Shown here piece after piece: positions 51,662-60,971 of a stretch of DNA of 64,000 nt. The position numbers were made by a program, and so were the translations under genes. The stretch comes from Methylomonas sp. MK1 (GTDB lineage: Bacteria; Pseudomonadota; Gammaproteobacteria; Methylococcales; Methylomonadaceae): the NCBI RefSeq assembly GCF_000365425.1, contig NZ_AQOV01000002.1, positions 186,001-250,000 on the forward strand. The letters run 5' to 3'. Positions within the stretch are counted from its first letter, which is position 1. Each line of letters opens with the position of its first letter. The notes under the pieces were generated by a model, which ran no database searches, had not been told where the DNA came from, and saw only the letters and a program-made list of their open reading frames with translations.

Positions 51662-53803
51662 TTAAAACGTGGCCGGCGGATTGGCGAATCGGTAAGTTTG
51701 CGAGGCGGATTTTTTGGCGGCATCCATGGCCGCTTGCTTCAGCGCTTCGGTATTGTCGGCATCATAAGGGCAGATGGCGATCCCGATACGGCAATTGAGT
51801 TGGGCTGTGTCGTGTTCCAGCGCAAACGGTTCGGCGAGTTTTTCGATAATTATTTTAGCGATGCGCTCCACGCTGTCGATTTTTTCCAGTTCGGTGAGGA
51901 TAATCGCAAATTCCGCACCATCCATTCGTGCTACCAAATCGGTTTCGCGGACATTAGCCAGCACCCGTTGCGCGGCTTCCTGCAAAATGCTGTCGCCTTG
52001 CGCATAACCGAAGCGCTCGTTAATGTCTTTGAAGTGCTCGATGTCTACCACCAGCAAGGCCAAAAACCAGCCACCGCGCTGAGCTTTTTTTATGTCTTGC
52101 TCCAGTCTGTCGTAAAACAGGCGGCGGTTACCAATACCCGTGAGCGGATCTAAATTAACCTGTTTCCACAGTTGTTCTTCTCCGAGCTTACGTTGGGTAA
52201 TGTCGAAAAACAGGCCGATGCGCTTTAGCGGGATACCGTTGCCGTCGAAAATGGTGTTGATGTTGAGCTGCTCGACATAGAGTTCGCCGTTTTTACGTCT
52301 ATTCCAGATTTCGCCCTGCCACTTCCCTTTGGTATTGATAGTTTGCCACATGGCTTGAAAAAAACTATCGTCATGCCGGCCAGAGCTCAGAATCCGGGCG
52401 TTCTTGCCGATTATGTCGTCGGCGGAATAACCGGTAATGCGGCTGAATGCCGGGTTAATCGAGACGATAGTGGCATCCGCTTCGGTGATCATCATCGCTT
52501 CGCTGCAATTTTGGTAAAACAACATGCCCAATTGCCGATCTTCTTCAGCCAATTTGTATGCAGTGATGTCTTGCAGAATACCGGTCATACGCGGGCTATT
52601 GCCGAGTTGGTGGCAACCGGAGCCGCGAATCCAGCGGATTGCGCCGTCGATGCGGCGAATGCGGCATTCGAAATCCCAATTGCTGTGCGTGGTGCGAGCA
52701 AGCTGGAAGCCGGCATTGACCATGTCGCGATGCTCCGGTGCCACATGGCCGAGAAAAGTATGATAGGTCCAATGCGGCAGCAGATGGCTGTAGCCGAAGA
52801 TTTGGTCGTGTATGTCTGTGCGTTGCACCGAATAATCTTGTAAGTCCAGGTCCCAGGCGCCGGTATCGATGGTTTCCAATGCAAAACTCAAGCGGGCTTC
52901 ACTTTGTTGCAAGGCCTGGTTGATTTGTTGTTGATGGAATAAAGTCAGGGCTAGCGGTATGCCGACGCTAGCGAGGATGAATAGGTAAAACCAGATGTTT
53001 AGCAGGCCGCTTTGCAGGTGTGTGGTGGCGAATGCGCCCAACTGATGCTGCAAACCCCACAGGGATTGAATGGCGGTCATTGTCACCAAAAGCAACACGC
53101 CGTGACGGCCGAATCTGACCGCCGCCCAAACCACAAACAGGAAGGCCCAATAGGTTTCGCCGTAAGCGCTCAGCAGGTTGGGAAACCAGCTTAAAAACAC
53201 CGCTTGGCCGCTCAAAAAACTCGTTGCTATGAAGGCCAGCGTTTCCAAAACGCGTTTGGGGGCAAACCAGTCTTTCGGCCAGTGTCGCCAGATCAGAATC
53301 AAGGGCGTGACCAAGGCGATTCCGAATACATCGGCCATCCACCAGTGCAGCATACTGGGCAGCAGGGCGTCGGCAGGCAGATACTTGCTTAAAAACAACG
53401 TCATGGGGCCGATCAGTGCGCTAAAGCAGGCGGCGATGATGCCTGTCAACGTCAGCCAGGCAAAATCCCGAGGATGCCGCAACGATAACGAAAAGCTTGG
53501 GTTGCCGAGCAGCAGCCAGGCGCCAAGCCAGGATTCCAGGATATTGCCGGTAGCGATGCTGGCGGAGATTAGCCAGGAGTCGCCGACCAGCATGCCGGCA
53601 AGAAACGCGCCGATGAACACGCCCGGCCAATAGCGCTTACCGCCCAACAGAAAGGTGGCCATCCCCAGGCCGGCTGGAAACCAAACCAGCGTGACATTGC
53701 CGTTGTCGGAAAAAAAAGCCAATACCAGTTTGGCCAACATGGCGTAGAGCAGGGCGATACCGACTATTTTTAGTCCAACGATAATGCGCGGAGTAAAGCC
53801 CAT
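51662..53803 (-). CDS. MASE1-PAS-PAS-GGDEF protein with degenerate GGDEF motif
   Basis: About 713 aa from the ATG at 53803; the frame extends to a GTG at 53872. Eight or so membrane helices of a MASE1 sensor domain (LVWFPAGLGMATFLLGGKRYW, WPGVFIGAFLAGMLVG), two PAS domains, and a GGDEF domain whose signature motif reads DGAEF in VARMDGAEFAIIL instead of GGDEF. The catalytic acidic residue is missing, and no EAL domain follows, so it is probably a c-di-GMP or GTP-binding receptor rather than a cyclase. Convergent with phoR. Confidence 0.88.
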   Translation of the reverse strand: MGFTPRIIVGLKIVGIALLYAMLAKLVLAFFSDNGNVTLVWFPAGLGMATFLLGGKRYWPGVFIGAFLAGMLVGDSWLISASIATGNILESWLGAWLLLGNPSFSLSLRHPRDFAWLTLTGIIAACFSALIGPMTLFLSKYLPADALLPSMLHWWMADVFGIALVTPLILIWRHWPKDWFAPKRVLETLAFIATSFLSGQAVFLSWFPNLLSAYGETYWAFLFVVWAAVRFGRHGVLLLVTMTAIQSLWGLQHQLGAFATTHLQSGLLNIWFYLFILASVGIPLALTLFHQQQINQALQQSEARLSFALETIDTGAWDLDLQDYSVQRTDIHDQIFGYSHLLPHWTYHTFLGHVAPEHRDMVNAGFQLARTTHSNWDFECRIRRIDGAIRWIRGSGCHQLGNSPRMTGILQDITAYKLAEEDRQLGMLFYQNCSEAMMITEADATIVSINPAFSRITGYSADDIIGKNARILSSGRHDDSFFQAMWQTINTKGKWQGEIWNRRKNGELYVEQLNINTIFDGNGIPLKRIGLFFDITQRKLGEEQLWKQVNLDPLTGIGNRRLFYDRLEQDIKKAQRGGWFLALLVVDIEHFKDINERFGYAQGDSILQEAAQRVLANVRETDLVARMDGAEFAIILTELEKIDSVERIAKIIIEKLAEPFALEHDTAQLNCRIGIAICPYDADNTEALKQAAMDAAKKSASQTYRFANPPATF

Positions 53804-53960
53804 GAGGTTTTGGAATGTGTGCTTGTAAGTTGAAAAGTGTATATCAGTAGTCGGTATTCTCCAGTTTTTCACTCTGGTTTTAATGCGAATCGGTCGAGAA
53901 AATCGCAGACAAGCAAGCGGATAACTCTATAATTGCCCGCATTTTGAGCTTGACCGAGGA

Positions 53961-55373
53961 GTGGGGATGATTTCCGAAACGGTTGTTGAGTTATCGCGGG
54001 CGCAGTTTGCGCTGCATGCGGTGCAATATTTTCTATGCGTACCGTTGACGCTGGGTTTGTCGCTATTGTTGGCGGGCATGGAATCCTGGTTTGTTATAAG
54101 CGGGCAGGGCGTTTACCAGCGGTTGACGCAATATTGGGGCAAGCTGTTTGCCATCGGTTTTGGCTTGAATATGGCTGCTTCGCTGGCGATGGCCTGTCAA
54201 TTCGGGGCCAACTGGTCATATTTTTCGCATTATGTCGGCGACGTGTTTGCCATACCCTTGTTACTGGGTTTTGCCGGTTTATTTTTAGCCGCCAACGGGC
54301 TGGGTTGGTTTTCATTCGGCTGGCAGCGCTTGGGCAAGTGGTCGCATCTTGTGGTGACTTGGTTAATCGCTATCGGCTGCCACTTGAGTTTGTTTGGCTT
54401 TCTGATTGCCAGCGGCTGGATGCAAAATCCGGTGGGTGCGGAATTAAATCCGCAAACGCTGCGGCTGGAGTTGCTCGATTTATCGCTGGTACTGGGCAAT
54501 CCGCTGGCTTGGGCGAAAATTGTGCATAGTCTGCTGGCCAGTTATGTGGTGACCGCCGGCTTTATGTTGGCTATCAGCGCTTACTATTTACTCAAGCAGC
54601 GCCAAATCGAACTGGCGCAACGTTCTTATCGCATCGCCGCGGCTTTTGGTTTGGTGACTGTGATTGCCACCATGGCGATAGGCGATGTCAGCATTTATGG
54701 CGCGGGTGCGATGCAGCATAACAAGCTGGCGGCCACTAACGGTCTGCCCAATGATGCGACTCTGGAGCAAAATCGCCAGCGCATCAGCAATGGCGTAAAA
54801 GCTTATGCTCTGCTGCAAGAATTGCGCGACGACAAAAAGGAGCCGGAATTGCTGGCGGCATTTGCCGCCGCCAAAGTCGATTTGGGCCATGCCTTATTGC
54901 TGAAGCGCTGGCGGGAGAGCGTGACCGACGCCAACCCGGCGCAGATAGAATTAGCCGTGCGCGCCAGCGTGCCGGCTACCGCGCCATTGTATTGGGGATA
55001 TAGATTGATGATTGCAGCAGGTGTATTGCTGGCACTGCTGTTTTTAGCGGCGAATGCCTCTAGCATTCTCGGTTGGCGCCATGTCTGGTTATTTAAAACC
55101 AGTCTTTATGCCTTACCGTTGCCTTGGCTGGCGAGTGCCAGCGGCTGGTTTATCTCGGAGTTCGGCCGGCAGCCCTGGTTGGTTGCCGATATGCTGCCCA
55201 CCTGGCAAGGTGTGTCCACGCTGACTGTCGCCGATCTAGCAGTCAGCCTAGCGTCTTACGGTTTGGCATATACCGGGCTGCTGGCGTTGGCTGTGATGTT
55301 AACTTTAAAATTTATCGAGCAGGGCAGTGTAGAAGTGTTGCCGTTTAACCAGGAGCCAAGTCATGTTGCTTGA
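53961..55373 (+). CDS. cydA: Divergent cytochrome bd oxidase subunit I (CydA-like)
   Basis: 470 aa, nine helices expected. It aligns end to end with E. coli CydA (LSRAQFAL, FGANWSYFSHYVGDVF, GWMQNP, GRQPW). Haem b558 ligands are kept: His189 (IVHSLL, E. coli His186) and Met350 (YRLMIAAG, Met393). But Tyr23 replaces haem d ligand His19, no Glu is present where E. coli has Glu99 and Glu107, and Ala444 stands at Glu445 (haem b595). The quinol-site Lys252 is kept and Glu257 is Asn. So the O2-reducing dihaem site appears lost. cydB overlaps its end. Confidence 0.9.
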   Translation: MGMISETVVELSRAQFALHAVQYFLCVPLTLGLSLLLAGMESWFVISGQGVYQRLTQYWGKLFAIGFGLNMAASLAMACQFGANWSYFSHYVGDVFAIPLLLGFAGLFLAANGLGWFSFGWQRLGKWSHLVVTWLIAIGCHLSLFGFLIASGWMQNPVGAELNPQTLRLELLDLSLVLGNPLAWAKIVHSLLASYVVTAGFMLAISAYYLLKQRQIELAQRSYRIAAAFGLVTVIATMAIGDVSIYGAGAMQHNKLAATNGLPNDATLEQNRQRISNGVKAYALLQELRDDKKEPELLAAFAAAKVDLGHALLLKRWRESVTDANPAQIELAVRASVPATAPLYWGYRLMIAAGVLLALLFLAANASSILGWRHVWLFKTSLYALPLPWLASASGWFISEFGRQPWLVADMLPTWQGVSTLTVADLAVSLASYGLAYTGLLALAVMLTLKFIEQGSVEVLPFNQEPSHVA

Positions 55374-56454
55374 TTATGAAATGCTGCGCTTGGTCTGTTG
55401 GGGCGTGTTGGGCTTGTTTGTCGTGGGTTTTGTGCTGAGCAGCGGTATCGAGATCGGCGTCAGCATGTTGTTACCGTTTTTGAATGCCTCCGAAGCGCAG
55501 CGCGCCGAGCTGGTTGCCAGATTGGCGCCAACCAGCGCCGGCAATCAGGTCTGGCTATTGGCAACCATCGGTGTGTTGTTTGCCGGCTGGCCAACAGTGT
55601 ATGCGGCGACGTTTGCCAGTTTTCAGCCTTTGCTGTTGTTGACGGTGTTATCGCTGTTCGTGCGGCCTTTGGGTTGGTATTTCAGAGCGAGTGTGACTCG
55701 CGAAGACTGGCTAAAAAAATGGGATAAAGCTCTGTTTATCAGTGGCTTGCTGCCGGCGGCGCTGTTGGGGGTGATGGCCGGTAATCTGTTGAAAGGCGTA
55801 CCGTTTCATTTGGCTAGCGATATGCACATTGCTTTTCTGGGCAGTTTTTCCGGGCTGTTCAGTCCGTTTGCCTCGCTGGTCGGTGCTACCTGCGTGGCAT
55901 TATTGACGATGCATGGCGCGATTTACCTGCAAACGCATAGCCAAGACGCGCTTTATCAGCGCAGTAAAGCCTTGGCGATGTCCGGCGGCCTGGCTTTTTT
56001 GGTGTTGTTTGCGCTGGCGGGCGGCTGGATTACCCATCTGGAAGGCTATCATGTCACTACCGACATTATGCCTAGTGGCGTTTCCAATCCCTTGACTAAA
56101 TTCGTGAAGCGCGGCGACGGCTTGTGGTTGGACAATTACGAACACGAACCGGCCTTATGGGCGTTGCCTACTTTGGCCTTTGTTTGCGGGATAGCCGCCC
56201 TGGTGCTGACGCGTCTGGATAGGGCATATTGGGCGCTGCTGGCCAGCGCGGTGACGGTGGTGATGGTGATTTTGACCATGGGTGTGTCCCTGTTTCCGTT
56301 TTTGGCACCGTCCAATATATCGTTAAACAGTTCGCTGACTATTTGGGACGCCAGCGCCAGTCAAGTGACGTTGAACTCGCTGCTGTGGGTGACTGGAGTA
56401 CTGCTGCCGCTTATGGCTATTGCGACGCGCGGCCTATATAAAATGTTACCTTGA
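55363..56454 (+). CDS. cydB: Divergent cytochrome bd oxidase subunit II (CydB-like)
   Basis: 363 aa, multi-pass membrane protein. Aligned parts: MLLPFL, AGNQVWLLATIGVLFAGWPTVYA and LFVRPLGWYFR. In E. coli CydB, HWDGNQVWL carries Asp58 of a proton path; here the stretch is PTSAGNQVWL, so this Asp is Ala59. DGFDMGVG is replaced by SSGIEIGVS. Starts inside the cydA end, thus coupled. No cydX-like small gene follows. Confidence 0.9.
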   Translation: MLLDYEMLRLVCWGVLGLFVVGFVLSSGIEIGVSMLLPFLNASEAQRAELVARLAPTSAGNQVWLLATIGVLFAGWPTVYAATFASFQPLLLLTVLSLFVRPLGWYFRASVTREDWLKKWDKALFISGLLPAALLGVMAGNLLKGVPFHLASDMHIAFLGSFSGLFSPFASLVGATCVALLTMHGAIYLQTHSQDALYQRSKALAMSGGLAFLVLFALAGGWITHLEGYHVTTDIMPSGVSNPLTKFVKRGDGLWLDNYEHEPALWALPTLAFVCGIAALVLTRLDRAYWALLASAVTVVMVILTMGVSLFPFLAPSNISLNSSLTIWDASASQVTLNSLLWVTGVLLPLMAIATRGLYKMLP

Positions 56455-56566
56455 GCCCATCAATGTTCATTTGGGAAGGACTACGTGCATCGAGACTTCC
56501 TTAACCGGGCTAACTCTGCTAAAACCTAGTTTCCTAACAACTATAATTAATACAGGTAGGCGCATC

Positions 56567-57145
56567 ATGAAGAAAATCCTTAATCACACCCTGATCGGCG
56601 TTCTGGCATTTATCCCGATTATGGTGATTGTGCAAATCGTCTTGTTCGTAAAAGACCGGCTTACAGATTTGTTTCAATTCGTTTACGGTTACTCCGACAA
56701 TTATCTGGTGACGTTTCTGTTGTTTGCCGCCAGTTTCGCGACCATTACCTATGTGGGACATCGGGTCAGCCTGGGCCGGTTTTCCATCATTGCGATGTTC
56801 GAACACTTGATCGAGCGGATTCCGCTACTAAGCACGATTTACCGCGTCACCAAAAAGCTGGTGAACATGATCGCCGGGCATCAGTTGCAAGAGCCGCGTG
56901 AAGTGGTGTACATCGAATATCCGAAAGACGGCATTTGGGTACCTGCCTACGTTACCAACAAGACCGACGACCGTTATGTGTTGTTTGTACCCACCTCGCC
57001 CAATCCTACTTCAGGTTTTGCGGTGATTGTCCACGAATCGAAAGTGATCAAGTCGGACATGAGCATCGAGCAAGTGACTAGTTTTATCATCAGCGTCGGC
57101 GCCGATTTCGAAAAAGTCGCGGAAATCGCCAAACTACCCAAGTAA
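56567..57145 (+). CDS. DUF502 membrane protein
   Basis: 192 aa from the Met of MKKILNHTLIGVLAF (56567), preceded by AGGTAGG; the frame extends upstream to 56420 through the cydB end. Two N-terminal helices, then a soluble domain: RIPLLSTIYRVTKKLVNMI, FVPTSPNPTSGFAVIV and SFIISVGAD, typical DUF502. Related plant proteins (COV) act in vascular development; the bacterial function is unknown. Confidence 0.92.
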   Translation: MKKILNHTLIGVLAFIPIMVIVQIVLFVKDRLTDLFQFVYGYSDNYLVTFLLFAASFATITYVGHRVSLGRFSIIAMFEHLIERIPLLSTIYRVTKKLVNMIAGHQLQEPREVVYIEYPKDGIWVPAYVTNKTDDRYVLFVPTSPNPTSGFAVIVHESKVIKSDMSIEQVTSFIISVGADFEKVAEIAKLPK

Positions 57146-57154
57146 GTTTGTCTG

Positions 57155-57188
57155 TTTGTTGCAGCGATGACCTATCCGCTGCAACAAA
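57155..57188. terminator. Hairpin downstream of DUF502
   Basis: TTTGTTGCAGCG (57155-57166) and CGCTGCAACAAA (57177-57188), perfect 12-bp stem, 10-nt loop. Lies between the DUF502 stop and pncC; a weak T-run is present on neither strand, so it may act as an mRNA 3' structure. Confidence 0.6.
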
Positions 57189-57230
57189 ATCCCTTCTCGG
57201 CTTGATGCCGTATCAGCCAACCGGACTGTC

Positions 57231-57722
57231 ATGCACGATCCAAGCTATTTACTCGCCGAAGCACTCGGCAATCGCCTAAACATCCTAAGTCTACGTCTAG
57301 CCTTGTCCGAATCCTGTACCGGCGGCGGTATTGCCAAGGCAATTACCGATGTGCCGGGTAGTTCCGGATGGTTTGATCGTGGTTTTGTCACCTACAGCAA
57401 CGATGCCAAGATCGATATGCTGGGTGTCAAACCGGAGACTTTGGCGAGAGTGGGGGCAGTTAGCGAAGAGACTGCTTTGGAAATGGTGGCGGGCACTTTG
57501 ACCAATAGCCTGGCCGATCTGGCTTTGGCCGTCACCGGTATTGCCGGGCCTGATGGCGGCACGCCGCTAAAGCCGGTCGGAACCGTATTTATCGCCTGGC
57601 AAAAGCGTGGCGCTAACGGTGCTTGCTTGAAGAAACAATTCAGCGGCGACCGGCAGTCGATACGGCAGCAGGCGACGCTGTTTTGCTTGCAGCAACTTTT
57701 ACAAATGCTGGAAAACGCGTAA
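57231..57722 (+). CDS. pncC: Nicotinamide-nucleotide amidohydrolase PncC (CinA C-terminal type)
   Basis: 163 aa, single CinA C-terminal domain that deamidates NMN to NaMN in pyridine-nucleotide recycling. Motifs: ALSESCTGGGIAKAITDVPG with the active-site Ser/Cys region and AVTGIAGPDGGTPLKPVGTV. The CinA N-terminal domain is absent, as usual in gammaproteobacteria. Confidence 0.94.
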   Translation: MHDPSYLLAEALGNRLNILSLRLALSESCTGGGIAKAITDVPGSSGWFDRGFVTYSNDAKIDMLGVKPETLARVGAVSEETALEMVAGTLTNSLADLALAVTGIAGPDGGTPLKPVGTVFIAWQKRGANGACLKKQFSGDRQSIRQQATLFCLQQLLQMLENA

Positions 57723-57908
57723 TCCCGGCGATTTTTATTTCTTTGGCAGCGGCTGACAAAAACAATCGAGGTGTTTCCAGGGGCTGCTCTGCACATAGCC
57801 TGGGTTCAATCCGGAGTCGGAACGGGGCTTGATTGGCCAAAAAGCTTTTAACCCCGGCCCACAAGTTACGCTAGAATGCCGCTTCTTTTCCTTGCGGATG
57901 TTGTCGCC

Positions 57909-58694
57909 ATGTTGAAAAAACTCTTTCTTTGCACAGCTGTTTCCTTGTTGCTAAACGCTTGTGCCACCAGCCCCACCGGCCGCTCGCAGTTTATTTATAT
58001 GCCGGACAATCAGGTCGATCAGATGGGTTTGCAAGCCTTTAGCAGTATGAAGAGCAAAAACCCGATCAGCGGCAATCAGCGCTACAGCCAGTTCGCCCAA
58101 TGCGTGGCGTACGCTATTACCCAGCAAACCGGCGGGCAATGGGAAGTGGTGGTGTTTGAAGACGAATCCTTGAACGCCTTTGCCCTACCTGGCAACAAAA
58201 TCGGCGTGCATACCGGACTTATCAATCTGGTGGATAACCAGGACCAACTGGCGGCGGTAATCGGTCATGAAATCGGCCATGTCTTATCCAGACACAGCAA
58301 CGAGCGCTTGTCGCAGGAAACGGCGGTCAGCACCGGTCTGGCCATGGTACAAGCGGTGACGCAGCCGCAAACCGCGTTGGGTCAAACTGCATTGGGCCTG
58401 TTGGGCGTGGGCGCGCAATATGGCGTAATCCTGCCGTACAGCCGGATTCACGAAACCGAAGCCGATACCATAGGCTTGGATTTAATGGCCAAGGCCGGCT
58501 TCGACCCGCGGCAGAGCGTCAATTTATGGTTGAAAATGGACAAAGCCGCGCAAGGCGGTCAGCCTATCGAATTTATGTCCACTCATCCATCGCATGCCAG
58601 CCGCATCGATAATTTGAATCAAAATATGGGCAGAGCCGTCCAGCTACAGCAACAAGCCTGGGGTGCCGGCAGACAACCGCGTTGCAGCAAATAA
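57909..58694 (+). CDS. M48-family metalloprotease lipoprotein
   Basis: 261 aa from the Met of MLKKLFLCTAVSLLLNACA (57909), a lipoprotein with lipobox LNAC. Zinc site HEIGH in VIGHEIGHVLSRHSNERL, third ligand in HETEADTIGLDLM. Related to LoiP and the Oma1-like proteases, acting on outer-membrane or periplasmic substrates. Its stop overlaps the dapC start by one base. Confidence 0.93.
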   Translation: MLKKLFLCTAVSLLLNACATSPTGRSQFIYMPDNQVDQMGLQAFSSMKSKNPISGNQRYSQFAQCVAYAITQQTGGQWEVVVFEDESLNAFALPGNKIGVHTGLINLVDNQDQLAAVIGHEIGHVLSRHSNERLSQETAVSTGLAMVQAVTQPQTALGQTALGLLGVGAQYGVILPYSRIHETEADTIGLDLMAKAGFDPRQSVNLWLKMDKAAQGGQPIEFMSTHPSHASRIDNLNQNMGRAVQLQQQAWGAGRQPRCSK

Positions 58695-59896
58695 TGAACC
58701 CGCATTTATCCCAGTTACATCCTTACCCGTTTGAAAAGCTTGCCACGCTGAAACAAGGCATTACGCCGCCAGCCGATAAAGCGCATATCGCGCTGTCGAT
58801 TGGCGAACCCAAGCACGCCACCCCGCACTTTATTCAGGAAGCCTTGCTGCAACATTTGCACGGCTTGACCCAATACCCCACTACCAAAGGTTTGCCGGAA
58901 CTGCGTCAGGCTTTTGCCGACTGGACTTGCCGCCGCTTTGGGATTCCGCCCGGTGGTGTGGACGCCGAAACCCAGGTGTTGCCGGTCAACGGCACTCGCG
59001 AGGCCTTGTTTTCCTTGGTGCAGGCCGTGGTCGATCCCGCCGACAAGCCGGTGGTGATCATGCCCAATCCGTTTTATCAGATCTACGAAGGTGCAGCTCT
59101 GCTGGCAGGCGCCGAGCCGTATTATCTGAATACGGTTGAGACCGACGGCTACTTGCCGGACTTTGACAGCGTGCCGGAGGCGATTTGGCAACGCTGCCAG
59201 TTGATTTTTATCTGCTCGCCCGGCAACCCGACTGGCACGGTGCTGACTCCAGCCGATCATCTGAAATTATTAGCTTTGGCCGACAAGTACGATTTTGTCG
59301 TCGCCTCCGACGAGTGTTACACCGAACTCTATGACGACGAAGCCCATCCCCCGCAAGGTTTGTTGCAAAGCGCTTATCAGGCCGGTATTACCGATTTCAA
59401 ACGCTGTGTGATTTTCCAAAGCCTGTCCAAGCGCTCCAATGCGCCGGGCTTGCGTTCCGGCTTTGTCGCCGGCGACGCCGAGGTGTTGAAGCAGTATTTT
59501 AAATACCGCACCTACCACGGCTGCCCGATGCCGGTGCCGACCCAGTACGCAAGCATCGCCGCTTGGAACGACGAGGAGCACGTCAAGCACAACCGCCAGT
59601 TGTACCGCGACAAGTTCAGCGCGTTTATCGAAATTTTGCAGGATGTCTGCGAGGTTAGCCGGCCGCAGGCCAGCTTTTACATCTGGCTGAAGACACCGAT
59701 CTCGGATACAGAATTTGCGCAAAAGCTGTTTGCCGAGCAAAACATTACGGTACTGCCCGGCAGCTACTTGTCGCGCGATAGCGGCGGCATCAATCCCGGC
59801 GCCAATCATGTGCGGATTGCCTTGGTCGCGCCTATTGAAGAGTGTGTAGAAGCTGCGCAACGGATTAAAGCATTTCTCAATGAAAACAACCCATAG
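58694..59896 (+). CDS. dapC: N-succinyldiaminopimelate aminotransferase DapC
   Basis: PLP aminotransferase of lysine and diaminopimelate synthesis. 400 aa; CSPGNPTGTVL, SDECYTELY and FQSLSKRSNAPGLRSGFV with the PLP Lys in SLSKRSN. Start at 58694 overlaps the M48 stop (TAATG). dapD follows after about 100 bp, with a palindromic repeat between them. DapC is acquired separately in many proteobacteria; this copy is next to dapD and likely used in the same path. Confidence 0.93.
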   Translation: MNPHLSQLHPYPFEKLATLKQGITPPADKAHIALSIGEPKHATPHFIQEALLQHLHGLTQYPTTKGLPELRQAFADWTCRRFGIPPGGVDAETQVLPVNGTREALFSLVQAVVDPADKPVVIMPNPFYQIYEGAALLAGAEPYYLNTVETDGYLPDFDSVPEAIWQRCQLIFICSPGNPTGTVLTPADHLKLLALADKYDFVVASDECYTELYDDEAHPPQGLLQSAYQAGITDFKRCVIFQSLSKRSNAPGLRSGFVAGDAEVLKQYFKYRTYHGCPMPVPTQYASIAAWNDEEHVKHNRQLYRDKFSAFIEILQDVCEVSRPQASFYIWLKTPISDTEFAQKLFAEQNITVLPGSYLSRDSGGINPGANHVRIALVAPIEECVEAAQRIKAFLNENNP

Positions 59897-59964
59897 GATG
59901 TGCTGAACAACGTGAAGCGCATCGGTCGCGAAGACGATGCGCCTCCTGCGTCGGCACATCCTAT
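59893..59964. repeat. GATGTGCTGAACAACG-type palindromic element, complete copy
   Basis: Terminal inverted repeat ATAGGATGTGC (59893-59903) and GCACATCCTAT (59954-59964), perfect over 11 bp. Inside is a second hairpin, GCGCATCG (59917-59924) and CGATGCGC (59935-59942). The left end overlaps the dapC stop codon (TAG at 59894-59896). Partial copy at 47239-47290. Confidence 0.8.
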
Positions 59965-59994
59965 CCCCGTTAATCACTAACCCTAAGAAATACC

Positions 59995-60813
59995 ATGTCA
60001 AACCTGGAAACCATCATCAACGACGCCTTTGAAAACCGCGCCGACATCAGCCCGTCCACCGTCTCCGCCGAAGTCCGCAACGCGGTAGCCGAAGTCTTGA
60101 ATATGCTCGACAAAGGCGAAGCTCGCGTCGCCGAGAAAAAAGACGGCGATTGGGTCACCAATCAATGGCTGAAAAAAGCCGTGCTACTGTCGTTTCGCAT
60201 CAACGAAAACAAAGTCATCGAAAGCGGCGACGTGCGTTACTACGACAAAGTGCCGACCAAATTCGGTCAATACAGCGAAGCCGATTTTGCTCAAGCCGGC
60301 GTCCGCGTGGTGCCGAATGCGGTAGCCCGTTACGGTTCCTACATTGCCCCCGGCGCGATCCTGATGCCGTCTTACGTCAACATCGGCGCTTACGTCGACA
60401 GCGGCACGATGGTCGATACCTGGGTAACGGTCGGCTCTTGCGCGCAAATCGGTAAAAACGTGCATTTATCCGGCGGCGTCGGCATCGGCGGCGTGTTGGA
60501 GCCGCTGCAAGCCAACCCTACCATCATCGGCGACAACTGCTTCATCGGCGCCCGCTCCGAAATCGTCGAAGGCGTCATCGTCGAAGACAACTGTGTGGTA
60601 TCAATGGGCGTCTACATTGGCCAAAGCACCAAAATTTTCAACCGCATGACCGGCGAAGTCAGCTACGGACGTATCCCTGCCGGCTCGGTAGTTGTATCCG
60701 GCAATCTGCCTTCCAAAGACGGCAGCCACAGCTTGTATTGCGCGGTGATCATTAAGCAGGTGGACGAGAAAACTCGCAGCAAAACCGGGATTAATGAGTT
60801 GTTGCGGGATTGA
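59995..60813 (+). CDS. dapD: Tetrahydrodipicolinate N-succinyltransferase
   Basis: 272 aa left-handed beta-helix trimer that succinylates tetrahydrodipicolinate in the succinylase branch of lysine synthesis. Hexapeptide repeats ([40 protein letters not shown]) and closing region [13 protein letters not shown]. Normal length. With dapC upstream and dapE at the right edge, the succinylase path is represented. Confidence 0.96.
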   Translation: MSNLETIINDAFENRADISPSTVSAEVRNAVAEVLNMLDKGEARVAEKKDGDWVTNQWLKKAVLLSFRINENKVIESGDVRYYDKVPTKFGQYSEADFAQAGVRVVPNAVARYGSYIAPGAILMPSYVNIGAYVDSGTMVDTWVTVGSCAQIGKNVHLSGGVGIGGVLEPLQANPTIIGDNCFIGARSEIVEGVIVEDNCVVSMGVYIGQSTKIFNRMTGEVSYGRIPAGSVVVSGNLPSKDGSHSLYCAVIIKQVDEKTRSKTGINELLRD

Positions 60814-60899
60814 TTGACGATTTCCGCCAGGTCAGCTGAAGATTTGTCATCTCTTCGGTGACATTTTCGTGAAACTGCAAACAACTCTAAAACATTGCT

Positions 60900-60922
60900 G
60901 GTCGGGGTTGTAAACCCCGACC
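60900..60922 (+). terminator. Hairpin downstream of dapD
   Basis: GGTCGGGGTT (60900-60909) - gta - AACCCCGACC (60913-60922): perfect 10-bp, very GC-rich stem with a 3-nt loop, followed by gataatattgttat. A strong stem with a poor T-run. Confidence 0.65.
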
Positions 60923-60971
60923 GATAATATTGTTATACCTAAATTGCTTGTTAGTCATTTCTTAATTACAA

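Noticed and set aside
56420..56566. Upstream extension of the DUF502 frame
   Set aside because: It overlaps the end of cydB; the ATG at 56567 with its ribosome site fits the family length.
56455..56566. A cydX-like small gene after cydB
   Set aside because: No short frame with a single helix and ribosome site found in the gap.
57800..57830. T-arm-like string gggttcaatccgg
   Set aside because: No matching anticodon arm, D-arm or acceptor stem around it; no tRNA.
58715..60001. Long minus-strand frames opposite dapC
   Set aside because: Shadows of dapC; no domain and no start context.
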